Of a stretch of DNA of 64,000 nt, positions 1 through 8,571 are shown piece by piece (within the stretch, counting starts at the first letter, position 1; each line of letters begins with the position of its first letter). This stretch comes from CAYNLK01 sp964398055. GTDB lineage: Bacteria; Chloroflexota; Anaerolineae; 4572-78; J111. The stretch covers positions 162,674 through 226,673 of the forward strand of contig CAYNLK010000005.1 in NCBI GenBank assembly GCA_964398055.1, read 5' to 3'. Position numbers and translations under genes: made by a program. The notes beneath the pieces are model-generated. The model did not search any database and was not told the origin of the DNA. It worked only from the letters and a program-made list of their open reading frames with translations.

Positions 1-70
1 GCCGCAACCGGGCCGGCCCAATCCCAGCCACCTTGCTAAAACCAACATAAAAAGCCAGGTTATCTGTCAC
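1..70 (-). CDS. dprA: DprA/Smf DNA-processing protein, N-terminal fragment
   Basis: Reading the minus strand from a GTG at 70 gives 23 residues that run off the window edge. They include FYVGFSKVAGIGPARLR, which matches the N-terminal helix-hairpin region of DprA proteins (VPGIGPxRLR). A GAGG purine run lies just upstream of the GTG. DprA loads RecA on incoming single-stranded DNA during transformation. Only the first 70 bases are present, so the Rossmann domain cannot be seen. The call rests on this one motif and its placement. Confidence 0.6.
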   Translation of the reverse strand, partial: MTDNLAFYVGFSKVAGIGPARLR

Positions 71-194
71 CGTGTCCTCAAACTCCAATAACGGTCTCTA
101 TCCAACGCCGGTTAGCATACCACGACGCATGGAAGCTTGTCAAGAGGTTTGGCGGGCGCAATTAGGTCTAGATCGCGCCGCTGCTCAAGTCAAC

Positions 195-219
195 AAAAAG
201 GAACGCCCGGAGGCGTTCC
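195..219 (-). terminator. Intrinsic terminator after rimM
   Basis: GGAACGCC and GGCGTTCC form an 8-bp stem with a 4-base loop. Read on the minus strand it is followed by TTTTTG. It lies about 45 bases past the rimM stop and would end the ffh-rpsP-khpA-rimM transcript before dprA. The remaining sequence from 71 to 262 shows no gene. Confidence 0.8.
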
Positions 220-262
220 TCAGTTCCAACATTATTGCACTATACTGAATCGCCAATGAATG

Positions 263-859
263 TCAAATCAAGCCATCAATTAACTGCACAACCATCACCC
301 CTGCTTCCAGGTCAATCGTTCGGATCACCTCGTCAATGGCCGGCAGCAGGATTTGCCGCCCCGCCTGCTCCACCACGTAGACATCATTGGCCCCGGTTTC
401 GATGATTTCAACAATGGACCCCAACTCATCGCCGCTGGTGGTAACCACGGCCAGGCCGATGAGCTGGTAGAAATAATAAGTTCCCTCCGGTAGTGGGACC
501 GCCTCGGCCAACGGCACCTGGACCAGTTGACCGCGCAGTTTTTCGGCCTGACTTCGGTCAGTCACCCCGGCCAAAGTGAGCAAGATATTCTTCTGATGCC
601 ACCGGAAACGCTCAAGCCGATAGGGGGTAGCCTCAAACTCATTGCCCAGGTAGACCCATTCGGTTGTGTCGAACCGGTCGGGGAATTCGGTCAAAACGGC
701 GACCGAAATCTCGCCCCGTAACCCATGCGCCCGAACAACTTTTCCAACAGCTAAATAACGAAGTTCAGGTTCCGGCAAACCTGAACTTCGGTCTAATGTT
801 TCCACTTTTCTATTACCGTCAGGTGTACATTTTTTGACCGGACCAGTTGGCCGGGTCAT
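263..859 (-). CDS. rimM: Ribosome maturation factor RimM
   Basis: RimM binds S19 in the pre-30S head and helps mature the 3' domain of 16S rRNA. After a non-conserved stretch of about 35 residues the protein has the N-terminal signature VGKVVRAHGLRGE (about residues 38-50). Later it has the PRC-barrel part (YYFYQLIGLAVVT...LGSIVEI, ending in LLPAIDEVI). At 198 aa it is slightly long because of the N-terminal extension, so a later start is possible; no clear ribosome site precedes the ATG at 859. It follows khpA by 8 bases in the usual rpsP-khpA-rimM order. Confidence 0.93.
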   Translation of the reverse strand: MTRPTGPVKKCTPDGNRKVETLDRSSGLPEPELRYLAVGKVVRAHGLRGEISVAVLTEFPDRFDTTEWVYLGNEFEATPYRLERFRWHQKNILLTLAGVTDRSQAEKLRGQLVQVPLAEAVPLPEGTYYFYQLIGLAVVTTSGDELGSIVEIIETGANDVYVVEQAGRQILLPAIDEVIRTIDLEAGVMVVQLIDGLI

Positions 860-867
860 TCAAAACG

Positions 868-1104
868 TTAAACAATCTCCAAAGTAACTCGCTTGCCTTC
901 TTTGACCGCGGCGACCCGCAGTAAGGTGCGCATGGCATTAGCGACCCGGCCCTGCTTACCAATCACGCGCCCCATATCGTCGGGAGTAACCGTGAGTTCA
1001 TAGATAGTGGAACTAGAACCCTCAATTTCGCGGACGATGACGGAGTCTGGATCGTTGACGACAGCTTTGGCCATGAACTCGACAAGTTCTTTCATTGAAG
1101 ACAT
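868..1104 (-). CDS. khpA: KhpA-type KH-domain RNA-binding protein
   Basis: A small single-KH protein (YlqC/KhpA family, UPF0109). The key KH loop is visible as GRVIGKQGR, and the N-terminus MKELVEFMAKAVV is typical. The start is placed at the ATG at 1104 because GAAGGAGG lies about 9 bases upstream; the open frame extends further but without family similarity. It sits between rpsP and rimM, the common arrangement in Gram-positive and Chloroflexota genomes. KhpA usually works with KhpB in RNA binding and cell-size control. Confidence 0.92.
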   Translation of the reverse strand: MSSMKELVEFMAKAVVNDPDSVIVREIEGSSSTIYELTVTPDDMGRVIGKQGRVANAMRTLLRVAAVKEGKRVTLEIV

Positions 1105-1202
1105 AGTTGGGTTCCTCCTTCGTGGTGCATCCTTCAAAGTGGAAATCAGGCTGACTTGTTCTCATCAAAGTCCTGGGCAAGGCAAACGTGGATGGAGGCC
1201 AA

Positions 1203-1661
1203 CTAATCTTCCTCAGTAGACTCGAGGGTGGCAGCCTCTGAGTCTTGTGGCGCTTCAGTTGCTGATTCGACCTCTTCAACAACTTCGGCCTCTTCTTCCA
1301 CCTCTGGCTCAACCTGGCTCGCTGCCGCAGTTTGGGCATTTGGCTGCGTCTGGCCTCGAGTGGCCTGAGCCTCAGCCAGCAGTTTGGCTAACTCCTCCCC
1401 AGATTTTAAGCGGGCAAATCGATCAAGCGTGCCCACATGCTCTAGCAACTTCCGCACCGTATCCGTTGGTTGCGCCCCCACGGTAAGCCAATGCAACACC
1501 CTGTCTTCGTGCAAATTCACGGTAACGGGCTGGGTACGCGAGTCATAATGACCAACGATCTCAATGAAGCGACCATCACGCGGGGCGCGCGAATCGGCAA
1601 TGACTACCCGGTAACTTGGTTTTTTCTTGGCGCCAGTGCGTCGTAGGCGAATTTTGACCAT
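1203..1661 (-). CDS. rpsP: Ribosomal protein S16 with acidic tail
   Basis: The first ~80 residues are a standard S16 ([25 protein letters not shown], then FIEIVGHYD). S16 is a 30S assembly protein. At 152 aa it is almost twice the usual length. The extra ~65 residues form an Ala/Gln- and then Glu-rich tail ([14 protein letters not shown]...), probably disordered. Long acidic S16 tails occur in several deep-branching phyla. First of the rpsP-khpA-rimM group, about 95 bases after ffh. Confidence 0.95.
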   Translation of the reverse strand: MVKIRLRRTGAKKKPSYRVVIADSRAPRDGRFIEIVGHYDSRTQPVTVNLHEDRVLHWLTVGAQPTDTVRKLLEHVGTLDRFARLKSGEELAKLLAEAQATRGQTQPNAQTAAASQVEPEVEEEAEVVEEVESATEAPQDSEAATLESTEED

Positions 1662-1757
1662 ATTGTGTGTTGATTTCCTTCCTTAAATTAGATTATAACA
1701 CAGTATTTTAATAATTGCACAACCACTGTTTATAAAGTTGCGTCCAGACGGTCAAGT

Positions 1758-3092
1758 CTAGCGGAAACCGCCCAACATATTCATCAGGTTCTGGCGGGCC
1801 CGGGGATTGCGCAACTGCTTCATCATCTTCTGCATTTGCTGGAATTGGCCGAGCAGTTGGTTGATTTCCGGCACAGTGGTGCCGCTACCTTTGGCCACCC
1901 GTCTTTTGCGACTACCATTCAACAAACGCGGGTTGCGCCGCTCTTGAGTGGTCATTGAACTGATGATGGCCTGGGTTCGCTTCAACTGCTTCTCCATATC
2001 TTCCTGAGAGATAGCGTTGGTTAGTTGCCCCATACCGGGGATCATATCCAGAACTTTATTGAGCGGCCCCAATTTTTTGATCTGCTGCAACTGCTCCAGA
2101 AAATCTTCCAGGTTGAAATTACCTTCCATCAACTTCTTGGCGCCCCGTTCAGCCACATCTTCGTCAATGACTTCTTCGGCCCGTTCAATCAGCGAGAGGA
2201 CGTCGCCCATGCCCAGAATCCGCGAAGCCAGCCGGTCGGGATGAAAGAGCTCCAGATCACCGGACTTTTCGCCGGTTCCCAGGAACTTGATCGGCACACC
2301 GGTGACCGAGCGGATGGAAATAGCCGCCCCGCCCCGGGCATCGCCGTCAATTTTGGTCAGAATCAGGCCGGTTAACTCTACCTTCTCGTGGAAACCCTGG
2401 GCTACCCGCACCGCCTCCTGACCGGTCATGGCGTCGGCCACCAGCAAAACTTCTTGCGGGTTGGTTTTGGCCTTGATCTGGCGAAGCTCTTCCATTAAGG
2501 CTTCATCAATTTGCAGGCGTCCGGCCGTATCCAAAATGACCACATTATGGGCGCCGGCTTTGGCTGCCTTGATTGCATTCTCGCAAATGGTTGGCGGCGG
2601 CACTGAGGAGTCTTCCGAATAGACCGGCAGGTCCAGTTCCCGGCCCAGCACTTTTAACTGCTCAATCGCGGCCGGGCGGCGGGTGTCGGCAGCCACCATC
2701 AAAGGTCTCTGTTTTGACTTTCTAAGGTGCAGGGCCAGTTTGGCCGCGGTAGTAGTTTTGCCAGAACCTTGCAACCCCACCATCATAATCACGTGCGGCG
2801 AAGCGCCACCCAAATCCAACCGGGCCGGCTGGCCCAGGGTGGTCAACAGCTCCTCATGCACAATTTTGATGACTTGCTGTCCTGGAGAGATTTTTTTGCT
2901 GACCTCAGCGCCAACCGCTCGTTCCCGGACGCGACCGATAAAGTCTTTGACCACCTTGAAGTTCACGTCCGCTTCGAGCAGAGCCAGACGAACTTCACGC
3001 AGCGCCGTATCGACATCCGCTTCAGACAAACGGCCGCGCCGAGTTAATTGGTCAAATACACCTTGAAGTCTGTCCTGTAAGTTTTCAAACAT
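1758..3092 (-). CDS. ffh: Signal recognition particle GTPase Ffh
   Basis: SRP54 homologue that binds signal peptides and 4.5S/6S RNA and docks with FtsY. The N domain is followed by the G domain with P-loop GLQGSGKTTTAAKLA (about residues 105-119), DTAGR, and TKIDGDARGG. A methionine-rich M domain follows (MIPGMGQL, then QQMQKMMKQL near the end). Length 444 aa is normal. It leads the minus-strand group with rpsP, khpA and rimM. Confidence 0.97.
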   Translation of the reverse strand: MFENLQDRLQGVFDQLTRRGRLSEADVDTALREVRLALLEADVNFKVVKDFIGRVRERAVGAEVSKKISPGQQVIKIVHEELLTTLGQPARLDLGGASPHVIMMVGLQGSGKTTTAAKLALHLRKSKQRPLMVAADTRRPAAIEQLKVLGRELDLPVYSEDSSVPPPTICENAIKAAKAGAHNVVILDTAGRLQIDEALMEELRQIKAKTNPQEVLLVADAMTGQEAVRVAQGFHEKVELTGLILTKIDGDARGGAAISIRSVTGVPIKFLGTGEKSGDLELFHPDRLASRILGMGDVLSLIERAEEVIDEDVAERGAKKLMEGNFNLEDFLEQLQQIKKLGPLNKVLDMIPGMGQLTNAISQEDMEKQLKRTQAIISSMTTQERRNPRLLNGSRKRRVAKGSGTTVPEINQLLGQFQQMQKMMKQLRNPRARQNLMNMLGGFR

Positions 3093-3116
3093 AAGCCGGG
3101 ATTTAGGTCAAAAATT

Positions 3117-3164
3117 TTACCTCTTGAGAAAACCACTGCGCCCAGTGATTTTCACCAGAGGTAA
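3117..3164. repeat. Long imperfect hairpin between ffh and the lipoprotein gene
   Basis: Outer arms TTACCTCT and AGAGGTAA enclose inner arms GAAAA-C-CACTG and CAGTG-A-TTTTC around a CGCC loop. On the minus strand this folds about 25 bases ahead of the ffh start, so it could be a 5'-leader structure or operator. No run of T follows on either side, so it is not an obvious terminator. Function unknown. Confidence 0.45.
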
Positions 3165-3236
3165 TGGCAGTACAACAGTCCTTGATTAGACAGCAAAACG
3201 TAATTCTATCGCAGCAGCCGTAATTCGTCAAATCTT

Positions 3237-3264
3237 TTGAAAACAAAACAAACTATGCTATACT
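3237..3264 (+). promoter_or_regulatory. Sigma-70-like promoter
   Basis: TTGAAA (3237-3242) and TATACT (3259-3264) are separated by 16 bases. Just downstream GGCTTT...AAAGCC followed by a T-rich run (about 3268-3292) could be a weak attenuator. It then leads to the strong GGAGGAG ribosome site of the gene at 3313. Confidence 0.55.
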
Positions 3265-3312
3265 GCGGCTTTCAAGAAAAGCCTATCTTTTTATCTCAAC
3301 GGAGGAGAAACT

Positions 3313-4314
3313 ATGAAACGAGTCTATCTAAGCCTAAGCCTATTGATATTGGCGGCTAGCCTGGCTCTGCTCGCAGCCCAATGTAGCCCGGCACCGGCGC
3401 CCGCTCCGGCGGAACAGCCGGCCGCCCAGGCAATGGTCGAGTTCAACATCGCCACCCAGCCCTGGATCGGCTACGGGCCGTGGTACATTGCTCAAGAAAA
3501 AGGCTTCTTTGCCAACCGTGGTCTGAAGGTGAATCTGGTCGAATTTACCACCGATCAAGATCTGAATTCCGGCCTGGCCGCCGGCAAATTCGATGGGGCC
3601 AACATCGCCACCCACACCTCGATTATTCTGCGTGAGGCCGGGGTGGACGTGAAAGCCGTGCTGCTGATGGATGCCTCCTTTCAGGCCGACGCTATGATTG
3701 CCGGTGAGGGCCTCAACACCATTGCCGACCTGAAGGGCAAGAAAGTAGCCTTTGAGGAGGGCACCACCAGCGATATCTTGCTCACCTACGCCCTGGAGCA
3801 AAACGGCATGACCAAAGCCGACATTATCCCGGTGCCGATGCCGGCGGCTGATGCCGGCGCCGCGGCCATCGCCGGACAGGTCGATGCGGCCGTAACCTAC
3901 GAGCCGTATATCTCGGCCGCGCTCAGCCAGGGTAAAGGCTACCGGATCATCTACAGCGCCGCCGAAAAGCCTGGCCTGATCAGCGATGTCTTCGTTTTCC
4001 CGGCCAAAGTGCTGGCCGAAAAACCGGAGGCAGTTAAAGCCATGCTGCTGGCCTGGCAAGACGCCTATGATTTCCTGCAAGCCAATCCCGACGAAGGGCA
4101 AAAGATCATCGCTGCTGCCGTGGGCAGTGACCTGGAGGAATTCAAAACAGCCTGGCAAGGCGTTAAGCTGTACGATCTGACCGAAAACAAAAGTTTACTG
4201 GGCGGTCAGGTTCAGGAGACCTATCAGCAAATTGGCGAAGTACTGGTCGCTTCCGGTGGGGCCAAGTCGGTGCCCGACCCCCAAGACGTGTTCAACGCCT
4301 CCTTCTTGCCGTAA
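3313..4314 (+). CDS. ABC transporter substrate-binding lipoprotein, NMT1/THI5-like
   Basis: The N-terminus is a lipoprotein signal (LLILAASLALLAAQC) followed by a Pro/Ala-rich tether. The mature part is a periplasmic-binding fold of the NMT1/THI5/SsuA type: PWIGYGPWYIAQEKGFFANRGLKVNLVEF, then DLKGKKVAFEEGTTSDILL and VDAAVTYEPYI. Such proteins bind small organic nutrients (nitrate, taurine, pyrimidine or riboflavin precursors). No permease or ATPase gene is adjacent, so the substrate is open; it may share the transporter at 22482-25107 or one outside the window. Strong ribosome site GGAGGAG. Confidence 0.85.
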   Translation: MKRVYLSLSLLILAASLALLAAQCSPAPAPAPAEQPAAQAMVEFNIATQPWIGYGPWYIAQEKGFFANRGLKVNLVEFTTDQDLNSGLAAGKFDGANIATHTSIILREAGVDVKAVLLMDASFQADAMIAGEGLNTIADLKGKKVAFEEGTTSDILLTYALEQNGMTKADIIPVPMPAADAGAAAIAGQVDAAVTYEPYISAALSQGKGYRIIYSAAEKPGLISDVFVFPAKVLAEKPEAVKAMLLAWQDAYDFLQANPDEGQKIIAAAVGSDLEEFKTAWQGVKLYDLTENKSLLGGQVQETYQQIGEVLVASGGAKSVPDPQDVFNASFLP

Positions 4315-4374
4315 TTCAAACGCGATTTTGGGCAGTTAATCGTCAACCGTCAATCGCTAATCGTAAATCGATCA

Positions 4375-4659
4375 ATGGTCATCGGTCTTTGTACGCTGGA
4401 ATTAAATATCCCCGCCGCGGTCTCGCTCAAAGACAAGCGCCAGGTGATTAAAAGCATTATCGCTCGCTTGCGTAACGAGTTCAATATCGCCGTGGCCGAG
4501 GTTGATCGGCTCGATTCGCTGCAATCAGCCGTTATCGCCGCGGTGACCGTTTCCGGCGACCGGGATTACGTCCACGCCTTACTGACTCGGGTGGCCCTGT
4601 GGGTGGAACACAACCGGCTGGATTGTTATCTGGTAGATTACCAAATCGAGCTAATGTAG
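4375..4659 (+). CDS. DUF503 (YlxP-like) small protein
   Basis: A 94-residue protein with the DUF503 pattern: MVIGLCTLELNIPAAVSLKDKRQVIKSI at the N-terminus and NVAVAEVD-like NIAVAEVDRLDSLQSAVIAAVTVS in the middle. The family (YlxP) is often found beside rbfA/infB, but not here. Role unknown; a ferredoxin-like fold is known for the family. The short spacer before it contains repeats of the word TCGTCAATCG/TCGTAAATCG. Confidence 0.85.
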   Translation: MVIGLCTLELNIPAAVSLKDKRQVIKSIIARLRNEFNIAVAEVDRLDSLQSAVIAAVTVSGDRDYVHALLTRVALWVEHNRLDCYLVDYQIELM

Positions 4660-4669
4660 GAACCTTCGC

Positions 4670-5812
4670 TCATGGGTTGCTTGAGGGTTCATCGGCGGCG
4701 AGTTCTAACATAGGCGCGGTGACCAGGCTGGGATCGCCATCGGAAATATAATATTCGTGGGGATTTTGCTCAAAATAGGTTAGCCAGTAGTCAATAGAGG
4801 TGGCTGTGACCTCCAGACGGGGCACTCGATACGCTTCAAAACGACTATCAAAAGGAGATACCGTTGGGCCGCCCCAGGCGGCGGCGTTACCGGCGTAGCG
4901 ATATTCGTAGTCGCCCCAGGCCCCGGATTTGAGAAAATCAAGTGAATAGGGAAAGCCGCCAAACGGCACCGACAAGGTTTGGACCGTATAGCCCGGGGCC
5001 ATTTGTTCGATAACATGTTTGCTAACAGCTAATTCCCACTCGATCCGTTCGGCGGTGGCGATGGACAGATCAACGTGATTGACCGTATGGCTGCCGACCT
5101 CCATGCCCAGGTCAATCAACGTTTGAATTTTGGCTTCAGCCCATTTGGGCTGCCCAAAAATCCGGCTATAATTGGCGGTGTCGTCGCCCAACACAAAAAA
5201 GGTGGCTCGCAGCGGCCAGTCGACGGGGTGTTGGCTGTGAAAATTCAAGAGGATACCCACGGCGCTATCGGAATCAACAGTATTGTCGGCTAACACCTTG
5301 AATTGACTGATATCGGAGTCATCAAAGGTCAAAACAATCGGCTTTTTGCCGGGCGGTAGGTTGGGCAACCCCTGAATCAGCTCGATAAAATTGACCGGAT
5401 AATAGCCGCTCTGGTGCAACCGCTGTAAATCGGCCCGCAGATTATCCGGGGTGCGCTGGTAACGCTGCTCGGGGTAAGCAATGCGATGGTACTCCAGCAC
5501 CAGCACTTTGCCCAATTCGTTGGCCCCGGCAAAATAGGGTCGAGTTGGGGTAGGGATGGGGGTGGGCGCCTGGCGGGAACGCTGCCCCTCTCGTAGAGTG
5601 ATTTCGGGGCGAGGCGTGGCGGTTACAAAGATGATCCCGGATGCAGTAGTGATAGCCTCGGGGGGGGTCTGGTTTAGCGCAAGCCAGCCGCAGCCGGCCA
5701 ACCAAAATCCGACCCAAAATAATAACGCAATTGCCATCAAGGTAGCGCGGGTTCGATTGGAGTAGTTGAACTTGGGAAAAATGAAGAGTCGCCAGCATCG
5801 CTTCATGCCCAT
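4670..5812 (-). CDS. Polysaccharide deacetylase (NodB domain), membrane-anchored
   Basis: A hydrophobic segment near the N-terminus (MAIALLFWVGFWLAGCGWL) acts as a signal anchor or, with LAGC, a lipobox. A Thr-Pro-rich linker (RQAPTPIPTPTRP) follows. The catalytic part has NodB motifs: VLTFDDSD (metal Asp pair) and MEVGSHTVNHVDLS (H-x3-H), plus a C-terminal LPRLEVT-like VPRLEVTA. Probably removes acetyl groups from an extracellular polymer. The start is set at the ATG at 5812 (or 5806), as the residues ahead lack similarity. Convergent with DUF503. Confidence 0.85.
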   Translation of the reverse strand: MGMKRCWRLFIFPKFNYSNRTRATLMAIALLFWVGFWLAGCGWLALNQTPPEAITTASGIIFVTATPRPEITLREGQRSRQAPTPIPTPTRPYFAGANELGKVLVLEYHRIAYPEQRYQRTPDNLRADLQRLHQSGYYPVNFIELIQGLPNLPPGKKPIVLTFDDSDISQFKVLADNTVDSDSAVGILLNFHSQHPVDWPLRATFFVLGDDTANYSRIFGQPKWAEAKIQTLIDLGMEVGSHTVNHVDLSIATAERIEWELAVSKHVIEQMAPGYTVQTLSVPFGGFPYSLDFLKSGAWGDYEYRYAGNAAAWGGPTVSPFDSRFEAYRVPRLEVTATSIDYWLTYFEQNPHEYYISDGDPSLVTAPMLELAADEPSSNP

Positions 5813-5916
5813 TATTGTAAAGTAAAAATCCAGAGATGGCAACATGACATAAAATTTTTTGGCCGATTTTAACTCAGCCTGACCCTAAAAATTCACTTCT
5901 CAATCGCAGTTTCTTT

Positions 5917-7005
5917 ATGGATGCAATCACTTTAATTTTATTTATCCTGGGATTTGTTGTCCTCATTACCGGCGCCGAGATACTGGTGCGGGGGGCTTCG
6001 AGATTGGCCATCATCGCCGGGATTACCCCGCTGGTGGTCGGCTTAACCGTGGTGGCCTACGGCACCAGCGCCCCAGAACTGGCGGTCAGCGTCCAGGCCA
6101 GCTATGCCGGTCAGCCCGACATTGCCATCGGCAATGTGGTCGGCAGTAACATCTCCAATGTGCTGCTGGTGTTAGGGATTTCTGCGGCTGTTGCTCCCCT
6201 GGCTGTATCCCAGCAACTGATCCGCTGGGACATCCCAATTATGATCGGTCTCTCGGTTCTGCTATTTGTGCTGGGTGCAGACGGCAAACTTGGCCGCTGG
6301 GATGGCCTCATCCTCTTTACCGGGGCAATTGCCTACACCGTCATGGCTATTCGCCAAAGTCGTCAGGAGGTCAGGCAGATCGCCTTGGCCCATGCTGAAC
6401 TGCCAACTGCGCCAAAAGTCAAAAGCGGCTGGCAACAGATTATGATGCAAATCGTTTATATCGGGGTTGGGTTGGCCCTACTGGTGGTAGGGGCCAGGTG
6501 GCTGGTTAACGGGGCCGTAGCCATAGCTAAGTTGTTCAACGTCAATGAGTTGGTGATTGGCTTAACCATCGTTGCCGTTGGCACCTCTCTGCCGGAGATT
6601 GCCACGTCGATTGTGGCTGCTCTCCGGGGTAATCGCGATATCGCCGTGGGCAACGTGGTAGGCAGTAATATTTTCAATATCTTGCTAGTGCTGGGCTTGA
6701 GCAGTTTGGTTGCACCTGACGGTATCAGCGTGGCGCGGCCGGTGCTGGCCTTCGACATTCCGGTGATGATTGCGGTTGCATTGGCCTGTTTGCCGATTAT
6801 GTTCAGCGGCTACATCATTGCGCATTGGGAAGGTTTTCTTTTTCTGGGCTATTATGTTGCCTACGCCGTCTATCTCTTCCTGAACGCCACCCACCACGCG
6901 GCCTTGACTCCATTTAATTGGATTATGGCCACCTTTGTATTACCCTTAACCGGGGTGACCCTGCTGGTCCTTTTAGTTCGGGCCATCCGTACCAACCGAC
7001 GCTAG
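5917..7005 (+). CDS. Na+/Ca2+ antiporter of the CaCA family (YrbG-like)
   Basis: A membrane exchanger with two alpha repeats in inverted topology. Repeat 1 has VAYGTSAPELAVSVQA and GNVVGSNISNVLLVLG; repeat 2 has VAVGTSLPEIATSIVA and GNVVGSNIFNILLVLGLSS. The GTS-PE and GN-VGSN motifs hold the ion-binding acidic residues. Ten or more hydrophobic segments; 362 aa is normal. It probably exports Ca2+ using a Na+ or H+ gradient. Single gene, divergent from the deacetylase. Confidence 0.93.
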   Translation: MDAITLILFILGFVVLITGAEILVRGASRLAIIAGITPLVVGLTVVAYGTSAPELAVSVQASYAGQPDIAIGNVVGSNISNVLLVLGISAAVAPLAVSQQLIRWDIPIMIGLSVLLFVLGADGKLGRWDGLILFTGAIAYTVMAIRQSRQEVRQIALAHAELPTAPKVKSGWQQIMMQIVYIGVGLALLVVGARWLVNGAVAIAKLFNVNELVIGLTIVAVGTSLPEIATSIVAALRGNRDIAVGNVVGSNIFNILLVLGLSSLVAPDGISVARPVLAFDIPVMIAVALACLPIMFSGYIIAHWEGFLFLGYYVAYAVYLFLNATHHAALTPFNWIMATFVLPLTGVTLLVLLVRAIRTNRR

Positions 7006-7096
7006 CCGGCTGCTCCCACGTCCCCGGCCGAAATGGCGGAGGACAAGGGTAACCTGACGCCCAATTCGTAACCAGCTATACCACCAATCACCAGCC

Positions 7097-7429
7097 TTAA
7101 GGGCTTTTCTGGCGCAAGAATTCAAAACTGTAGATGCCGGTATTATGACCATCGGCCCAGAAGAATTGCAGCGCATAATTGCCAACCAAAGCCACCGGCC
7201 GTTCCGGTCGCAGTTCAGCGGTCGTAACAGCCTGGTCTGGACTCAATACTCGCAGAGGATCCAGGTTACGCCGGAGTTCGTTACAGGTGGCGCAGGGACA
7301 GATCTGGCGCAGATAAGTGAATGAATAGATGCTCTGCTGCCCGTCGGCCCAGTCGATCCTGACCTGACCCTGTTTAAGATCAACGGCAATGTTGGCCGGG
7401 GTTTTTTGCTGTGGGGTCAAAGCCTTCAT
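7097..7429 (-). CDS. DUF971 domain protein
   Basis: A 110-residue protein containing the DUF971 (gamma-butyrobetaine hydroxylase N-terminal-like) domain: VRIDWADGQQSIYSFTYLRQICPCATC, later NYALQFFWADGHNTGIYSFEFLR. The CPCATC cysteines fit the family's zinc site. DUF971 proteins stand alone in bacteria or join MRP/ApbC iron-sulfur carriers. Function here unknown. It ends about 90 bases from the stop of the exchanger gene. Confidence 0.88.
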   Translation of the reverse strand: MKALTPQQKTPANIAVDLKQGQVRIDWADGQQSIYSFTYLRQICPCATCNELRRNLDPLRVLSPDQAVTTAELRPERPVALVGNYALQFFWADGHNTGIYSFEFLRQKSP

Positions 7430-7517
7430 TGGTCTGTTCCAATATGTTTCTCAATGGAAATAATCTGGATTTTACCCAACTCTGTCTGGATAGACAAGCA
7501 GCTAAGGCAGTTAAGCA

Positions 7518-7586
7518 ATGCATCCAGAAAACATGGCCCTCATCACCGGCGCCTCAAGCGGCATGGGGCTGCTTTTGCTCGCCGGT
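7518..7586 (+). pseudogene. Remnant of a short-chain dehydrogenase N-terminus
   Basis: From ATG 7518 the plus strand encodes ENMALITGASSGMGLLLLAG, which matches the NAD-binding start of SDR enzymes (TGASSGxG). Similarity stops after about 20 residues and the frame runs into the antisense of the DsbA-like gene. It looks like the leftover 5' end of a gene cut by rearrangement. The match is short and could be chance. Confidence 0.4.
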
Positions 7587-7593
7587 AGCCCGC

Positions 7594-8415
7594 TTATTGC
7601 CCTGAAGTCTGCGCTAAGTGGGCTTCGATTACCGATTGGAACACCTCAAACGTTTGCGCCCCAAAGAGGAATTCGCCGTTGATATCGAACACCGGCTGGC
7701 CGCGAATCCCCCGCTGCTGGCGCACCTCGTCCTGGCTGACGATTAAGTCGAGGTAGCGCTGTTCATCCAGGCAGGCTGCAAAGCTGGCCGGCTCCAGGCC
7801 GGCCTCGGCTGCCAACTGCTTGACCGTAGCTTGAATATCGCCAGTAAAGAGAGAGGCTTGATGCTCAAACAACAGATCGTGGAACTCCCAAAAAAGACCC
7901 TGCTCGCCGGCGCATTCGGCGGCCTGGTGGCTCTGGTAGGAGCGGTCACCGTGGCTCAAGACCGGATTGAAAACCAGCTTGACCAGACCTGTTTTGATAT
8001 AGTGTGCGCGAATGAGCGGCTCGGCTCCTAACACGTAGGTGCGGCAGCTCGGTCACAAAAAGTCGGAGTAATCGATCAGCGTCACCGGCGCGTCAGGATT
8101 GCCCAAGTAGACCAGCTCATCGCCGGTGCGCCCGACCGTGTTGAGCCAGTCCGGCTCCGGTGTGGCCGTGAGCGTGGGTTCAGGTGTGGCAGACGGAGGA
8201 GGGGGCGCAGTTGGTGGATTGATCGTTTCAACTAAAACCGCTGAGGTCGCTGTAGCCGCGGCCACACCAGTAGAGGTTGGCGCCGGTGTGGGCGAAGGCG
8301 TAACAAAAACGATCACCGCTCGAACCGGCGGAGCCGGGGCGCTCTCGGCAATCCCTCCACAAGCCGGTACCAGCGCCGTGAATAGCATCAAGACAAGCGC
8401 AGATTTTTTCCCCAT
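7594..8415 (-). CDS. DsbA-like thioredoxin-fold lipoprotein with in-frame UGA (probable selenocysteine)
   Basis: A lipoprotein signal (LVLMLFTALVPAC) is followed by a Thr/Pro linker of about 75 residues and a DsbA/thioredoxin_4 domain. The domain opens with DAPVTLIDYSDFL; the next codon is TGA (8055-8053), then PSC. DsbA relatives have SDFQCPFC here, so the TGA sits exactly at the first catalytic Cys, giving U-P-S-C. The frame resumes without shift and the rest is fully domain-like (KLVFNPVLSHGDRSYQ... to GIRGQPVFDINGEFLFGAQ, with the cis-Pro loop). A nonsense mutation at precisely this codon with no other decay is unlikely, so selenocysteine is favoured. Start ATG 8415 begins the signal peptide. 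Probably an extracytoplasmic oxidoreductase. Confidence 0.8.
8024..8048 (-). promoter_or_regulatory. Possible SECIS hairpin just after the UGA
   Basis: Four bases past the UGA the RNA can form GCU-(G)-CC pairing with GG-AGC, with an inner CAC/GUG stem and a CUAC loop. Bacterial SECIS hairpins lie at this distance within the coding region and bind SelB. The stem is short and imperfect, and bacterial SECIS sequences vary, so this is suggestive only. Confidence 0.35.
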
Positions 8416-8571
8416 CCCCCACCCCCGTGAGTTGATTTTTCTGGACACTTTCCATAATGCAATGATTCTGCGTGCCTCCCGGCGATTTGTCAAGGTGATG
8501 CGACGGTTCGTAGCTTGCCATTTAAACCGCCGCGACTACAATAGGGTCAATATCCTCTCACAGAAACGCCT

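Noticed and set aside
8053..8055. Reassigned UGA code in the genome
   Set aside because: Many genes here end in TGA (for example lutB and the kinase at 60874), so UGA is a normal stop and selenocysteine is the better reading.
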